Positions 13,801 to 24,413 are shown, counted from the stretch's first letter. The stretch is DNA of 64,000 nt from Mangifera indica (GCF_011075055.1 NC_058137.1:16725463-16789462); one strand, 5' to 3'. Numbers and translations: made by a program. Notes: generated by a model from the letters alone, not told the origin.

Positions 13801-14254
13801 AAAACCTACAATTAAACTAAAAATAACATGTCTAAAGAATACTAGTATGATAATGATCCCCTCAAACAAAAAAATGCTTAAAATAAAAACTCATAATAAT
13901 ATAATTTGCCTTCGAAAATCTTACTTAGAAATAGACAAGACGAAACCAAGGAAACACTCAGAACTCATAAATAAAAGCTCTAACGAAAATTTGTTCAATA
14001 CAAAACAGAAGTTAGGTGACTAAAATTTTCACTTCAAGTAATCCAAAAGTTTATAAATCAAAACAAGGGTTTATGATCCACCGATACGTTCTTGAATCAC
14101 AAAACAGTAAGATTCAGATTAATATTCAACAATCAATTACGACATTTCATCTTTTAACACAAGAAAAAAATCACTGAAAAAAACACCCACCTGAAGAATC
14201 AGCGGCAGCTATGTCTTCAGATATTGTGGAACCCAAAAGAGCGGCAGATCCCAT
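7856..14254 (-). CDS. MET1: DNA (cytosine-5)-methyltransferase MET1 (DNMT1-type maintenance enzyme)
   Basis: Transfers methyl groups from S-adenosylmethionine to cytosine in hemimethylated CG sites after replication; nuclear. My splice model (all GT-AG) is 14254-14191, 13727-12248, 11917-10411, 10305-10141, 9999-9798, 9707-9596, 9498-9351, 9257-9060, 8944-8666, 8556-8395, 8306-8088, 7993-7856: 4674 nt, 1557 aa, and every junction keeps frame. Domains: basic N-terminus (24-80), two RFD domains (about 100-270 and 370-570), acidic linker (about 689-710), BAH1 (about 751-890), BAH2 (about 930-1060), catalytic domain from 1121. Visible motifs: I FAGCGG (1126-1131), IV PPCQ with catalytic Cys1225, VI ENV (1265-1267), VIII QSRKR (1307-1311), [23 protein letters not shown] (1530-1538). 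Length and order fit plant MET1. The start ATG has A at -3 and G at +4. The exon 4/5 junction reads SLNLLPVH, where I would expect a KQLPVH-like sequence, so that donor is the least certain. Confidence 0.96.
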
Positions 14255-14597
14255 TTCTATTCTAGTTTTAATTTTAGGGTTCTGCAATAAGATGGAGGAG
14301 AAAAGCTTTCAGAGATAAGTTGGAGGAGAGTTTGAATTTAAGTTAATAATACAACGAGTTGGGATCTCGAAATGCTTATTATCGAAAAGGTGAAATAAGA
14401 GAAGAGGGAAAAATTGTAAAGCGCGGCAACTACATTTTAGTTTTGTCGCAAAAGTTGCCGCCAATTGCCCTCTCCCTCTATTCTTTCGAAACCATTTCAA
14501 TTTTCAAATGCTTTCAGTTACTGCTATGACTTATTTTTATCACTTCACTGCATCGTTTTGTTCTGTACGTTCTACCTTCGTCTCCTTTGGTTCTAGG
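14255..14597 (-). promoter_or_regulatory. Upstream region / probable promoter of MET1
   Basis: About 340 bp lie between the MET1 start codon and the first transposon-like boundary at 14598. The stretch contains a GC-richer block (14420-14475, including GCGCGGC on the plus strand), which is unusual for this AT-rich window and fits a 5' UTR or core promoter. No unambiguous TATA box was identified. Assignment rests on position. Confidence 0.45.
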
Positions 14598-14754
14598 CAG
14601 AGGTGTAAACGCCGTGCTGACGCCGGTGCGGCCCGTTATGCTGGTGGGCCAGGCCGTGCTTTAGTCCACTGTAGTGCGGGCTGAGTGGCCTGCTAGCATT
14701 TTTAATATTATGTCAAATTAATCGTGCATTTTTATTATTTATATTAGCATTCAA

Positions 14755-15125
14755 ATTAAATGAAAATCTGGAATTTAGATAAATGGAAAAGAAAAAATTC
14801 ATGTAAACACTCTTAAGTGGAACCTTCTATGAACAAATAAAAGTAAAGTCAAACTTCTTATTTCATATATCATTATAAAACACTCTGATTCGAAAAATCT
14901 TCGTAAAAGAGTAGATAAAATAAAAGTGGAAAGTGTCATTATTTTCTCTTATTTTATTTAAAATTTTCAAACAAGAGCATTTTTATAATAATATATAAGA
15001 ATGAGAGATTTGATTTTACTTTTATTTATTCCAACAACATTTCTTTTATGATGTTTACATTAAGTCATTTTTTTCTCATTTAAGTCAGCTTAAATGAATT
15101 CATCTCAATCATTTAATTACTTTTT
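14755..15125. mobile_element. Long inverted-repeat (foldback/MITE-like) element, copy 2
   Basis: Same architecture and related sequence as 6700-7345. The left arm (AATTAAATGAAAATC..., about 14753) pairs with the right arm (...ATCATTTAATT, to about 15120). The centre has the shared ATTATAAAACACTCTGATT and AGAGCATTTTTATAATAATA blocks. No coding capacity. Confidence 0.55.
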
Positions 15126-15316
15126 TATTTGAAAAATAACGAATTCTCCAAATTCTTATTGAAAACCATTTTAAAATAATCAAAATAATTAAACTCATTG
15201 AGAGTTCAAGTTAATGAAAAATATGGGAGCAAGGAAGGGAGGCCACATAGGAAATGCTTATTGAAAAAAAACTAAAGAAGTTTGGGTGCAAAACGCTTTA
15301 TTATTTCAATAAAATT

Positions 15317-15467
15317 ATGTGTACCTATTTTGGATACATAAATGTGTACACATTTATATGTGTCATCATATGATTGGATGATTTTGAATTAAGAATAAAA
15401 CAATGACCAATTATATAATGACACATATGAGTGTGTATACATTTGTGTATCTAAAGTGGGTATACAT
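15317..15467. mobile_element. 151-bp MITE-like element, copy 1
   Basis: About 50-bp terminal inverted repeats: the left arm starts ATGTGTACCTATTTTGGATA, and the right arm is its near reverse complement ending in GGGTATACAT. The loop is AT-rich. It is repeated in direct orientation 180 bp downstream. No coding capacity. Confidence 0.7.
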
Positions 15468-15496
15468 AGTATTGCTCTTATCTTATCAATAAAACT

Positions 15497-15647
15497 ATAT
15501 GTACCTACTTTGGATACACAAATGTGTACACATTTATATGTGTCATCATATGATTGGATGATTTTGAATTAAAAATAAAACAATAACTAATTATATAATG
15601 AGACATATGAGTGTATATACATTTATGTATCTAAAGTGGGTATACAT
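15497..15647. mobile_element. 151-bp MITE-like element, copy 2
   Basis: Same length and arms as 15317-15467, differing at a limited number of positions. The preceding CAATAAAA flank is also duplicated, so the pair is better explained by a 180-bp tandem duplication than by two independent insertions. Confidence 0.7.
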
Positions 15648-15654
15648 AAGGATG

Positions 15655-15910
15655 ATGGACGATGTCGAAGTATGTAAGGACCCGCCTTGTATGCCAGCAG
15701 GACAAGGTCGCGCGAGCGAAGCCTGTTGGATTGCTCGAACCTTTTCACCAACGCGCCGGCTACTTTCTGTATGTTGATGAACGAACTGTTCATTATTTTT
15801 TGACATGTTACTATAGCAGTTTGTATCAGGCTGACCCACAAACTTGGTGAGACCGGTTTCCACATCCAGGCATGCTCTAGCCAATCCACAAACTTGACAC
15901 ACCCTACTAC
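15655..15910. other. GC-richer island of unknown origin
   Basis: Base composition rises sharply here (words such as CGCGCGAGCGAAG and ACGCGCCGGC). Overlapping open frames exist on both strands (longest 103 aa, minus), but none resembles a protein I know, and simultaneous open frames on opposite strands are expected from composition. Probably transposon interior. Confidence 0.35.
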
Positions 15911-16003
15911 AATAGTGGGTTATGTTGCCTGTAGGTCAAGCTAAAAAGAGGGTCTTAGGCTAGATTTGTACCTGTCTGACCTCTCTCCACCTGTAGTTTT
16001 AGG

Positions 16004-16732
16004 TAATGTTTTTAAAACCATTAGAATGACTAGTTCAATTGAGAACAATCCACAATCCAATCAAATCTCATAAAATATATGGGTTGATTTAATATTCGAT
16101 CAAAATCAACGAATCAATCAAAACCAATAATATAGTGTTTGTCTAAACTTTTACCCATTTTTTAGTTTTGCAAGAGTAGATAATAAAAAATCTAACTCAT
16201 CACTTGATTAATGTGTCATCTCTCTCTTATATCTTGATCCTTTTGTTTTTTAATTTTTTTATACAGTTTTGCCTTTTTGTAACTTTTGTTTTATATATAT
16301 TAAAGTGTTATTTTATCATAGATGAAAGTTAAAAAAATTAAAATTTAATCTTGAAATATCGATTTCAAATATAAAATTTAATGGTCTAATTACCTTCACT
16401 CATTTTATTTGATCACAAAGGAATCATGAAAGTCAGAACAAGCGCGAATTGTTTGATTAATATATTTGAATTTTTTTTGAGTTATTTTTATTTTAATAAA
16501 TTCAAATTTATATTTCAAAAAATACAAATATACTTGGTTGCAATTAATAATGATACAAAATTGCTTTCAATGAACTTTATGTAATTTATGTTTAAAAAAT
16601 GTGTTAAAAAGCTGATATTATTAAAAAAATTCATAATAATTTGATAATAGATTGAACTAGCTAGTTAAACTAATTAAACTATAAATCAATGAGATAAGTA
16701 GTTTGATCATCAGTTTGATTTTAAAAATATTG
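16004..16732. mobile_element. hAT-type MITE with perfect 8-bp target-site duplication
   Basis: The left end reads TAATGTTTTTAAAACC; the reverse complement of the right end reads CAATATTTTTAAAATC (13 of 16 matching). Both sides are flanked by the same octamer GTTTTAGG (15996-16003 and 16733-16740), the duplication length made by hAT transposases. Internal sequence is AT-rich and non-coding. Confidence 0.65.
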
Positions 16733-17404
16733 GTTTTAGGCCACATGTTTAGTATCATTACTCGACTTATAATTTAGTTGCCATACAAATGGGGTATAAT
16801 ATTTGTGTTATAATACATAAATAATACTATATATACAAATAAATTTTACTAACTTATCTATACGACATAATATAATATAAAATCACATGATTAAATATTT
16901 TTTTAAAATAAGAAAAAAAGTAAAAAATCACCTCATTCAATTATATATTATTATCTCAAAAAGTAAAAAGCATTTCATACATCAAAATGTAAATATAAAT
17001 AACAAAGGAGCATATTTGTTTTTTTTTCCCCCACAAGGATTCCTCATGCCATGAAGTAGGAATTGGAAGATAGACTTTTCCCAACCCCCTATTCAGTGTG
17101 AACCAGAAATTAAGGTGGTCCAACTAACCTTTCCCAATTTCCATCTTTGTCTAATTAATTTTCACATATTTTTAAATGATTCGGTGAGCTTACTCATTGC
17201 CTGTAAGCATTACTTTTTCTATTTTGTGTAATTTCAATTAGAGAATTATATGATTTGGTAGCATGTTATTATTACTTATTAATTATAATCTGAATATCTA
17301 ATTTGGTTTTATTGTTTACCTTGAAAAATGTCATAGATGGCCCATAAGGTTAGGTGACCCATAAAAGAAACTTTCATTTTATCTTTTAATTCATATATAA
17401 GAAA

Positions 17405-17567
17405 AGAGTAATTTTGTATATATAAATAATAAACATAAATTTGAGTATAAATAATTATATATTAATATATGAGTAATTGTTATTATATTTATATCACTTG
17501 TGGTTATATTATTATTTATTTATTTATAAAATTATATTTATTATTTGTGTATATAATTTTATTGATT
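17405..17567. mobile_element. Small AT-rich foldback element
   Basis: The left arm (AGTAATTTTGTATATATAAA, from about 17407) and right arm (to about 17567) are reverse complements with few mismatches and share the AAATAATAAA(C/T)ATAA block. At this AT content chance pairing is a concern, but the alignment runs for some 50 bases. Confidence 0.45.
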
Positions 17568-17999
17568 AAAAAATATATCAGGTATTTAAATTACAATAAA
17601 TTACATAAATGAAACAAAACATCATTTTCTTGTTAAATGTGGCCTCTTTCAGGAGCTGTAGAATACTTTCTATCTTCATCCTTCAATTTTGGACCACAAA
17701 TTCTCAGTTGTTGAGGCAAGCCAGCCGGTATTGTGACCTTTCGAGGATAGTACAAGTGCAACTTGATGATGTAAGTGTCCCATTATAGACTTTACGATTA
17801 GTATCAATAAAAAATAAAAAAAGATTAACAGCAATTTTGAAAAAATAAATTTGGGGTGGGAGCCAAGATTCCTAACGTCTCCCCAAGATACTTCTTTTTA
17901 CTTGAATAAGTGCACAAGGAAAGAGAGTCATTTTTCCTGAGTGTTATATTCTCGTATAAAGTAGAATATTCTATTAGGAATCCAATTATTATCTTAAAG

Positions 18000-18479
18000 A
18001 GGTGTTTGATTTGAATAATATTTTATTATCAAAATAAAAAAATTATCTTGAAGATAGATTACTTAGAAAATTATTGAGTATAAATGAGTACTATGTTTGA
18101 TAAAATTTGATAGGTATAAATAATTATTGTATTTGGTTAAAGGTAATAAAAAATTACTAGTAAATTATTTTACTTAAATGTCTTTGAATATAATTATTTT
18201 TAAATATTTTTTATATTATTTGTCATATTAATTAAAAATAAATTTATTTTTATCTCAAAAAATTAATAAATAATAATATAATTATAATACTCTAAAGATT
18301 ACCTCAGTAATCTTTAAACACCTAAGGTGAAGGTGGTAATCAGATTACCACCTATATTACTTCTCACGTTAGCATTGGTAATAGAAGATTACTGTAATAT
18401 TTTATTACTGACAAACTAAATAAGAAAATAAAAGATAAATTATCAAGATAATCTTAAAAACTCTCAACCAAATGGCCCC
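18000..18479. mobile_element. 480-bp MITE-like element with central hairpins
   Basis: Ends AGGTGTTTGATTTG and, in reverse complement, GGGGCCATTTGGTTG resemble the GGGG...TTTGG termini of several plant DNA-transposon derivatives. The pentamer TAAAG lies on both sides (17995-17999 and 18480-18484). The middle carries two perfect hairpins, 18293-18316 and 18332-18352. No coding capacity. Superfamily is uncertain. Confidence 0.55.
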
Positions 18480-18866
18480 TAAAGATATTTATCTGAAGTT
18501 ATACCTTTTTGAAGACGTTTGTATTGTATCAACGACAATTAATAGCATACCATAGACCTATTTTTTTTACTATTGGACAGTACTATGTAAAAATTCTTTG
18601 GAGTTTTGTCTTTTCTTCACATTTATATTGTCCTACACTATAGTGAATATTATGATTAATTATCAAATCCTTGACTCCACTTCTGTAAATTATCTTGTGC
18701 AAATCTCTAAATTTCATACTTCAATTAGTGATAATAAATTTCATCAACAAACTTAAACGTGAAGATTTTGAAGCCAAAAATTGAGAATAGACGATAAAAT
18801 GATTAAACATAGAGGAATGTTATCTGTTGTGAAACTCTCTAATTAATTATATACAAAAAAAAATTT

Positions 18867-19016
18867 ATATGTATTCAATTTTGAGTATATAATTGATATC
18901 TTGATAATGTATCATTATATGATTAAGTCTTACTTTTTTCTTAATTCAAGATTACTCAATCACATAATAACATATTATCTATGTATACAATTATATATTT
19001 AAAACTGTGTATATAT
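18867..19016. mobile_element. 150-bp MITE-like element related to the 15317/15497 pair
   Basis: The left arm (ATATGTATTCAATTTTGAGT) and right arm (reverse complement ATATATACACAGTTTTAAAT) form about 70-bp imperfect inverted repeats containing the shared (T/A)CATTATATGATT(A/G)AGT block of the 151-bp elements. Size is nearly identical. More diverged than the tandem pair. Confidence 0.55.
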
Positions 19017-19399
19017 AGGTTTATATTTAGAAAATATCGTAGGATGTTTTGCAAAATGGTCGGAGATGACCTTTAAAACAACTAGACACAAGAAAATGCT
19101 CATACGTTTTCTATACTTCGAAACAATAAATAGTTTGCTTAAGAGTTAAGTTTTTTGGCAATTTTGGCTTATAAATCAAAGTTGGGAAAAAATATTTACA
19201 GATCCTAAAACATTGCTAAGATCTCTAGAAAATATAAAAACATAGAGATTTTTGCAACTTATATAATACATTATGAGGAATCAACCACAAGACAGACAAA
19301 TGATATTTTTCTAATTTTGCTTTACTACTCTTCCTCTATTCAACTTGGTCATTACCATTGTTGTGAAAGGGGAGCTTGGTCTCCTTTCTAATTGTCATG

Positions 19400-20640
19400 C
19401 AAAGGTTCTACTATAAAAGCAACATTGGATATTCTTTCCAATCCTCAAGACAAATCTTGACCACTGCAGAAAGAGCTACACCTACTATCTTTAGTGAAAA
19501 CACATGAAGTTGATCAACTAGGAATAAGGGCTCGACTCTGACAATTAAGTCTAATATGCTCGAGTTATTGGTATCAACCATTATAACATTAATGAACTTT
19601 CTCTTCTTGTGATGTGTACAAGAGATATGAGATAGTTCAAAATTCTGACAAGTGTAACTCATTTCACAAGTCAATAACCCATGTTTTCTGCCTATGAACC
19701 TCATATTTAGAGCATTGATTTGTTTGACAAACATGTTAGCCGATTTACAAACATGTTTAATTACCTAAAGGGAATAGGAAATACATACGACCATTAAAAA
19801 AAAAATTTAGTATGATTAATTACAACAAAAATAAAACAACTATAACTAATATAAATTATGAATTAGCCTTTGTTTTACCTACAACATTATATCTATTGTA
19901 AAACTAGCTTTGCAAGGTTCCCTATACAAAATTAAGAAGCATGGCAATCGAAAATCTACAAGCATTCTTGCCAATATATTAGAGGACTTTATGATATTGG
20001 TTGTCCTGATATTGTATCAAAGACCTCTAAAATGTGCATGTGTAAGTTTATGGTACCCAATGTTAGTCAAATAGCCAAATGCATTTGAGTTAACAATCTC
20101 TACATGGCTTCGTGAAAATATGAGGCATGATATGGCTTAATGACCTTTGTCCTTTTGTACCTAACACACATGTTGGCTTTCAAATGTTGGGCATAACATC
20201 CATGGTAGGCGTTTGGCAAAATATTGGCAACAACATCTACAATGGCAAGGTATTGATATAAAATAATTGACAACTTAGGAACGTCACCAATGCACTCGTG
20301 TATTTTGCCCATAAACAAAGTCAACGTGTCTGTTCTTCCTTTCCATCAACATCGAACACCAATGGATAATTACCATATTTTCCTACAACTATGAAAAGTG
20401 TCTTTTGGTACCTCCACTTTAAGAATGCACTAACAACATAAATCACTAGATGAACATACTCTCAAAATGCTTTACTAGAGCATCCCAAGGTGATAAAGAA
20501 AAACTTAAACTAATTTGAGTCATTGTGTTAGGGTTATGTAACTCAACGTTGTAATAATACTTGAGTAAAAGCATGAAGGACTCTTTTGGTGAACCTTTCA
20601 ACTTATTTAAACCTTAGTTTTTTGCATGTCATTGTGATAC
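19400..20640 (-). pseudogene. MULE (MuDR-type) transposase remnant
   Basis: Reading the minus strand from 20620: a segment with YYYNVELHNPNTMTQI (about 20545-20600) precedes a region with ECIGDVP (about 20290), then LPNAYHGCYAQHLKAN (about 20200). Both resemble the conserved catalytic-region blocks of plant MULE transposases (IGDVPNL... and FPNAYHG..HLKKN). Further down, 19734-19600 contains CQNFELSHISCTH, a SWIM-type zinc-finger remnant (C-x-C...C-x-H), where it belongs at the C-terminus. The frame is cut by many stops and shifts, so no active protein. No terminal inverted repeats were located. Confidence 0.65.
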
Positions 20641-21389
20641 CAACGGGTGTGTATTATAGTTAATATTGTAATTTCATATTAATTATTGATTTAAATAAGT
20701 ATGATATGTATGCGATTTTTTAGTATAAAGCAAAAGAAGAGTTGAACGACTATTCCAAAGATCTAAACATGTGTTTTATGTCAGTTTGGTAGAATGACAA
20801 AGGTAATGACCTTCTAAGTTAATTACCAAAACAAAAAAAAAGTGACCATGTAAGTTTTTAAGGCTGAAAAGTTCGTTCCAAATAATAAAACACTTATTCC
20901 TATGGTTATCAAGTTAAAAACATTCTATAAAAGGAGGCTTGTTATTGACTTAATCACATATTTCTGACCCTGCTATAATTGTCTTATTCTTCACAATGAC
21001 CATTGCAAGGTCATATCTAGAGGAGATTCAAGGCCAAGATCTAGTCTTCATTGAATTCAATGTAAGTTGGGATCTCCTTATTCTACTATACTTCGAGTTT
21101 AGATGTTATGCTATACACACACACACTCACATACATACATATGTATATATTGGTGTGATTAGATTATGGATTTTGATATTCTTTGTTGTAGAAGATGTAT
21201 GGTGGAATTATTAAATTGAAAAATCTATTATATTGGCCATTTTATATTATGATATGTTGAATTTAAGGCCTTGCTCTAAAAATATCTTAAGTTTTAAGGA
21301 TAAATGATGGTTAATTTGATTAATAGTTGATTAGTGGTTTGAGGTTTGGTTTTGAAATTAGTAAGGAAGTTGCAAAAATAATAGATCCA
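20641..21389. other. Gene-free interval
   Basis: No supported gene. A short open piece at 20996-21214 has no family resemblance, and a small CA/AT microsatellite lies near 21115-21150. Probably the upstream part of the LTR sequence that follows. Confidence 0.4.
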
Positions 21390-21660
21390 TTAGAACAGAT
21401 GCGATGGAATGCCTATACCAAAGATAGGAAATGTCGTTCCAAACAAAGATTAAGTTAATACAGATCACAATGGAATGTCTATTCCAAAGATAGGGATGAT
21501 CATTAAATACATGTCGATTAAATTTTAATGAAATGTTTGTTCCAAAAATTAAAATAGTCGTTCAATAGTATTATAAACAATCAAGGATTCATGATGTAAT
21601 AATGATAATTCCATTAGAGGAATGCTTGTTCCAAAGTTATGAACACGCGTTCTGATATGA
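21390..21660. repeat. Degenerate repeats built on GGAATG...GTTCC
   Basis: Four diverged units of roughly 60-75 bp each carry a GGAATG(C/T)(C/T)T(A/G)TTCC-like core with dyad symmetry and a following (A/T)CGTTC or GTTCT. Examples start near 21402, 21470, 21530 and 21617. A related stretch recurs at 23590-23620. They sit where the U3 part of a Ty3-type LTR would be. Confidence 0.5.
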
Positions 21661-21770
21661 TCCATGGAAGACCAAAAATATGTGATCCAATAATGAAAGA
21701 CTATGACAAGAGTGTGGTAGGTTGGATAGCACTGAAAACATTGAAGACATAAGCTAAAGCTAAGAAACAT

Positions 21771-21974
21771 GATATGACAGTCAATGATAACATGGCAAAT
21801 GACGTGGAGAGCATCAAACATATGGAAAATGATTTGACACATCTTTGGTGACGTTTTTACTTGTCAAAATATGATGTGACGGTCAATGATGACATAACAA
21901 ATGACGTGAAAAGCATCAAACATATGAAAAATGATTTGGCATATCCTTGGTGACATTTTTACTTGTCAAAATAT
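21771..21974. repeat. Tandem duplication, two 102-bp units
   Basis: Units 21771-21872 and 21873-21974 begin GATATGACAG and GATGTGACGG and end TTGTCAAAATAT. They differ at about a dozen positions. The array lies upstream of the CTATAAATA and PBS of the Ty3-type LTR, consistent with a U3 repeat. Confidence 0.75.
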
Positions 21975-22606
21975 GAAGAGGAAGCTTGATTAGGTGAAAA
22001 TTTATATGAAGAAAGCAAGAGAATTCAACTGAAGTTCAATTTCCTAGTATTTCTAGTTTTCTAATTATTTAGTAGTTTTATTTGTTTTAAGAGTCTTAGT
22101 TTTATTTTCTATAGAAATTATAATTACATTAGAATCATTATTTAAGATTATTATTATCTTATCTAGATTGAGATTATTATTATCCTAAAGTTAGAATTGT
22201 TATTATTCTAGAAATTATATTTGTTATTATCATATTTAGACTAGGGCTATAAATAATCATGTAACCTTGAGATAGATGATACACAATGGCCTAATAAAAT
22301 TGTGAGATCTTTTTTTTTAGTTCTTTTGAGAACTCATGAATTTATCAAAAAAAATATTTTCTTGTGATGTTTAAATATGACTGATCACTCTATTTCTTTT
22401 CTATTCTAGAGTGTGACGTCAACTTATACATTTGGTTCATGTCAATTAAAGACATCGGGTCAATGGCTTTTTTATACCTTTAGTTCATGATTATCTATAA
22501 TCATTGGGTCAAGGTTTTCTTTAATTTGAAACTGATTAGCTTTTCTGGGTTCTTAGTTTTCTCACTTGTTTGTAGGGTCTCATAGTTAATCTATGAGGTT
22601 CGCATC
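21975..22606 (+). repeat. 3' part of a Ty3/gypsy-type 5' LTR
   Basis: Contains a CTATAAATAATC TATA-like box (about 22247), an AATAAAA signal (22293) and an end in CA (22605-22606) four bases before a tRNA-Met primer-binding site. The upstream LTR boundary is not clear; the 102-bp tandem repeat and the GGAATG repeats probably belong to it. Confidence 0.55.
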
Positions 22607-22610
22607 AGTT

Positions 22611-22623
22611 TGGTATCAGAGCC
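22611..22623 (+). other. Primer-binding site, tRNA-iMet type
   Basis: TGGTATCAGAGCC is complementary to the 3' end of initiator tRNA-Met, the usual primer of plant LTR retrotransposons. It directly follows the LTR end and is followed by a purine-rich leader. Confidence 0.8.
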
Positions 22624-22729
22624 TAACTCTAAATTAGAAAAAAAGGGAAAAAAACGAAATAAAAAAAGAAAAAAGAGAAAAAGAGAAAAAATGAAATTAA
22701 CAAAGGAAGGCACAAGGTGGTTTTCCAAC

Positions 22730-23190
22730 CTGATGATTGGGTTTGGGTACACATGTAGAAGGAACAGTTTCCATCCCAACGCAAATCTAAGTTACATATG
22801 AGGGGTGATGGTTCATTTCAAATACTCGAGCGGATCAACGATAATGCCTATAGATTGGATCTTCCAAGTGAGTATAATATCAGTGCTACTTTTAATGTTT
22901 CTGACCTATCTCCTTTTGATGATGCAAATTTGAGGACAAATCCTTCTAAAAAAGGAGGGAATGATGAAGGCATCGTAGTAGCATCGAGCTATCAAGGAGA
23001 TTTGCTACACATGTCAGTTGGGCCAATTATGAGGAGCAGAGCTAAAAAGATGCAACATACCTTAGTTGGGCTCGTGGAGGGCTTAGAGACTAAAATTAGT
23101 TTATTATTATGCAGTTTTTGTTTTACCAATTTTAGAATTTTTGGTTTTATTAATTTTGATCTTGTTTGTGATCGGGCTAGACTTTATTGA
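22730..23190 (+). pseudogene. Ty3/gypsy integrase C-terminal remnant
   Basis: In one frame from about 22733 the strand reads FQPDDWVWVHM, an in-frame TAG, KEQFPSQRKSKLHMRGDGSF and then NDNAYRLDLPSEY and FNVSDLSPF, which is the C-terminal domain of plant Ty3 integrases, followed by a low-complexity tail with VGPIMRSRAKKMQ. Everything from gag to the integrase core is missing between the PBS and this point, so the element carries a large internal deletion. The stop codon confirms it is dead. Confidence 0.75.
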
Positions 23191-23864
23191 ACCCAATTGA
23201 CATATTTTCTTTTAATCTAATTAGCATTTTGGGTAGTTAATTAGGTAATGGGTTTGGGAAGTTTGGAAATCCATTGGGTCATCGGTAGTTTAGGGTTAAG
23301 TTGTCATTGTACTATAAAAACAAAACTTTCATGATGAATGAAGTTTTTTTTTTTTTGGCCGACTTTCATAATAGATTGCTTACTGTTGAGTTTACAATCT
23401 TTTAACTTATCAAGATTCGTCTTGTGGCATTCACCATTCACGATACCAAGGTTCGTTTGATTTCATATCGATTTTGGTCAAGGTTAATTATGTGACGAAA
23501 CCAATTTAATCCTAGGGAAATATTTTCTTGAGTGTTGGGTCTTGTGTCAAATCATCAAGGTTAGAGTCACGTTCCATAGTAAGACGGTGCATGGTCGTTC
23601 CAAGTTCATGAACACCTGTTCTTATAAGTTATTTCATGAGTTTAAAAGAACAATATGAGTATGTAAGTATGATGCATGCCTAGTTAGTAAATAAAGTAAA
23701 GGCATGAGATATAAGTATTTAAGTCATATGTTGTGTGATCTATGATTTAATTATATATGATGTGAAAGCATAAATAAGCTACCTGAGATAAATTAATAAG
23801 GGTTTGAGCATAAGTTCATGATACATGAAAACATATCTAGTTTCTATGCATAAGATAAGTTAAT
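23191..23864 (+). repeat. Post-integrase region / probable Ty3 3' end
   Basis: No coding sequence. A TATA-like CTATAAAAAC (23313), a T-rich run at 23345 and a GTTCCAAGTTCATGAACACC stretch (about 23599), which echoes the 21617-21650 repeat, suggest LTR-derived DNA. Boundaries could not be fixed. Confidence 0.35.
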
Positions 23865-24413
23865 TGTTAGAGTAAGTGCTTTAGAGTCAATCAATGAAGT
23901 TTATTTATGTAATTTCATCATAAGATGCATATATTTTATCATTAATAAAAGACACTACGTATGTTTTTGTATATATGTTTGATGAATAACCTTAGATTAA
24001 TAACATTGTGACGAGGGGACCACTCTATAATTTGATTGTAAGAATCCTATAAGCACGTATCATGGCTAACTTAGAAATGTCTATAGCCTTAGTATTATTT
24101 TGACTAAAAGCATATATAAAATGGTAAGACTATCATAGTGTTGAACGACTCTACAAAAAAGATAGTAATAAATCTCATGTTTCGAGGTTGTTGGTGTCAA
24201 ATTGGTACAATACACAAGTACATGTTAACTATAGGTCCATCGGATTGACCTACCAAGAGGATGCCATATAAATGGTAATCTTAGTTTTTGTGAAATAGAT
24301 CTTCTAATAAACAGTGGTGCACGTGATCCTCGTACTTGATATAACCGAAACATTTTATGCACTAATTGACCTAGTTTGATACTAACTTAATGTAGCCTTT
24401 TTTAAGGGGTTAT
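23865..24413 (+). repeat. Truncated copia-type LTR
   Basis: Begins TGTTAGAGTAAGTGC, similar to the start of the Copia-B family LTRs in this window, and has the same layout in its first 500 bp (early AATAAA, then a non-coding block). It stops where the TGTAACACTC element begins. Confidence 0.45.

Larger units (their letters stand above)
14598..15995. mobile_element. Candidate hAT-like non-autonomous element (composite)
   Basis: The left end begins CAGAGGTGTAAAC and the reverse complement of the right end begins TACAGGTGGAGAG, similar to hAT termini. Flanking octamers are GTTCTAGG (14590-14597) and GTTTTAGG (15996-16003), a 7/8 match in the 8-bp size typical of hAT. The left subterminal part (14600-14700) is GC-rich with GGCCC/GGGCC-type words, as is 15655-15905, in contrast to the AT-rich middle. 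The interior holds a foldback element and two small MITEs and has no transposase. The terminal match is short, so this stays tentative. Confidence 0.35.

Noticed and set aside
15591..15902. Overlapping 103-aa and 88-aa minus-strand and 62-aa plus-strand frames
   Set aside because: Open on both strands only because local GC content is higher; no recognisable domain, and they overlap a MITE end.
22591..22801. Lys/Arg-rich open frame starting at the primer-binding site
   Set aside because: Purine-rich leader of the Ty3 remnant; the integrase tail that follows is in a different frame.
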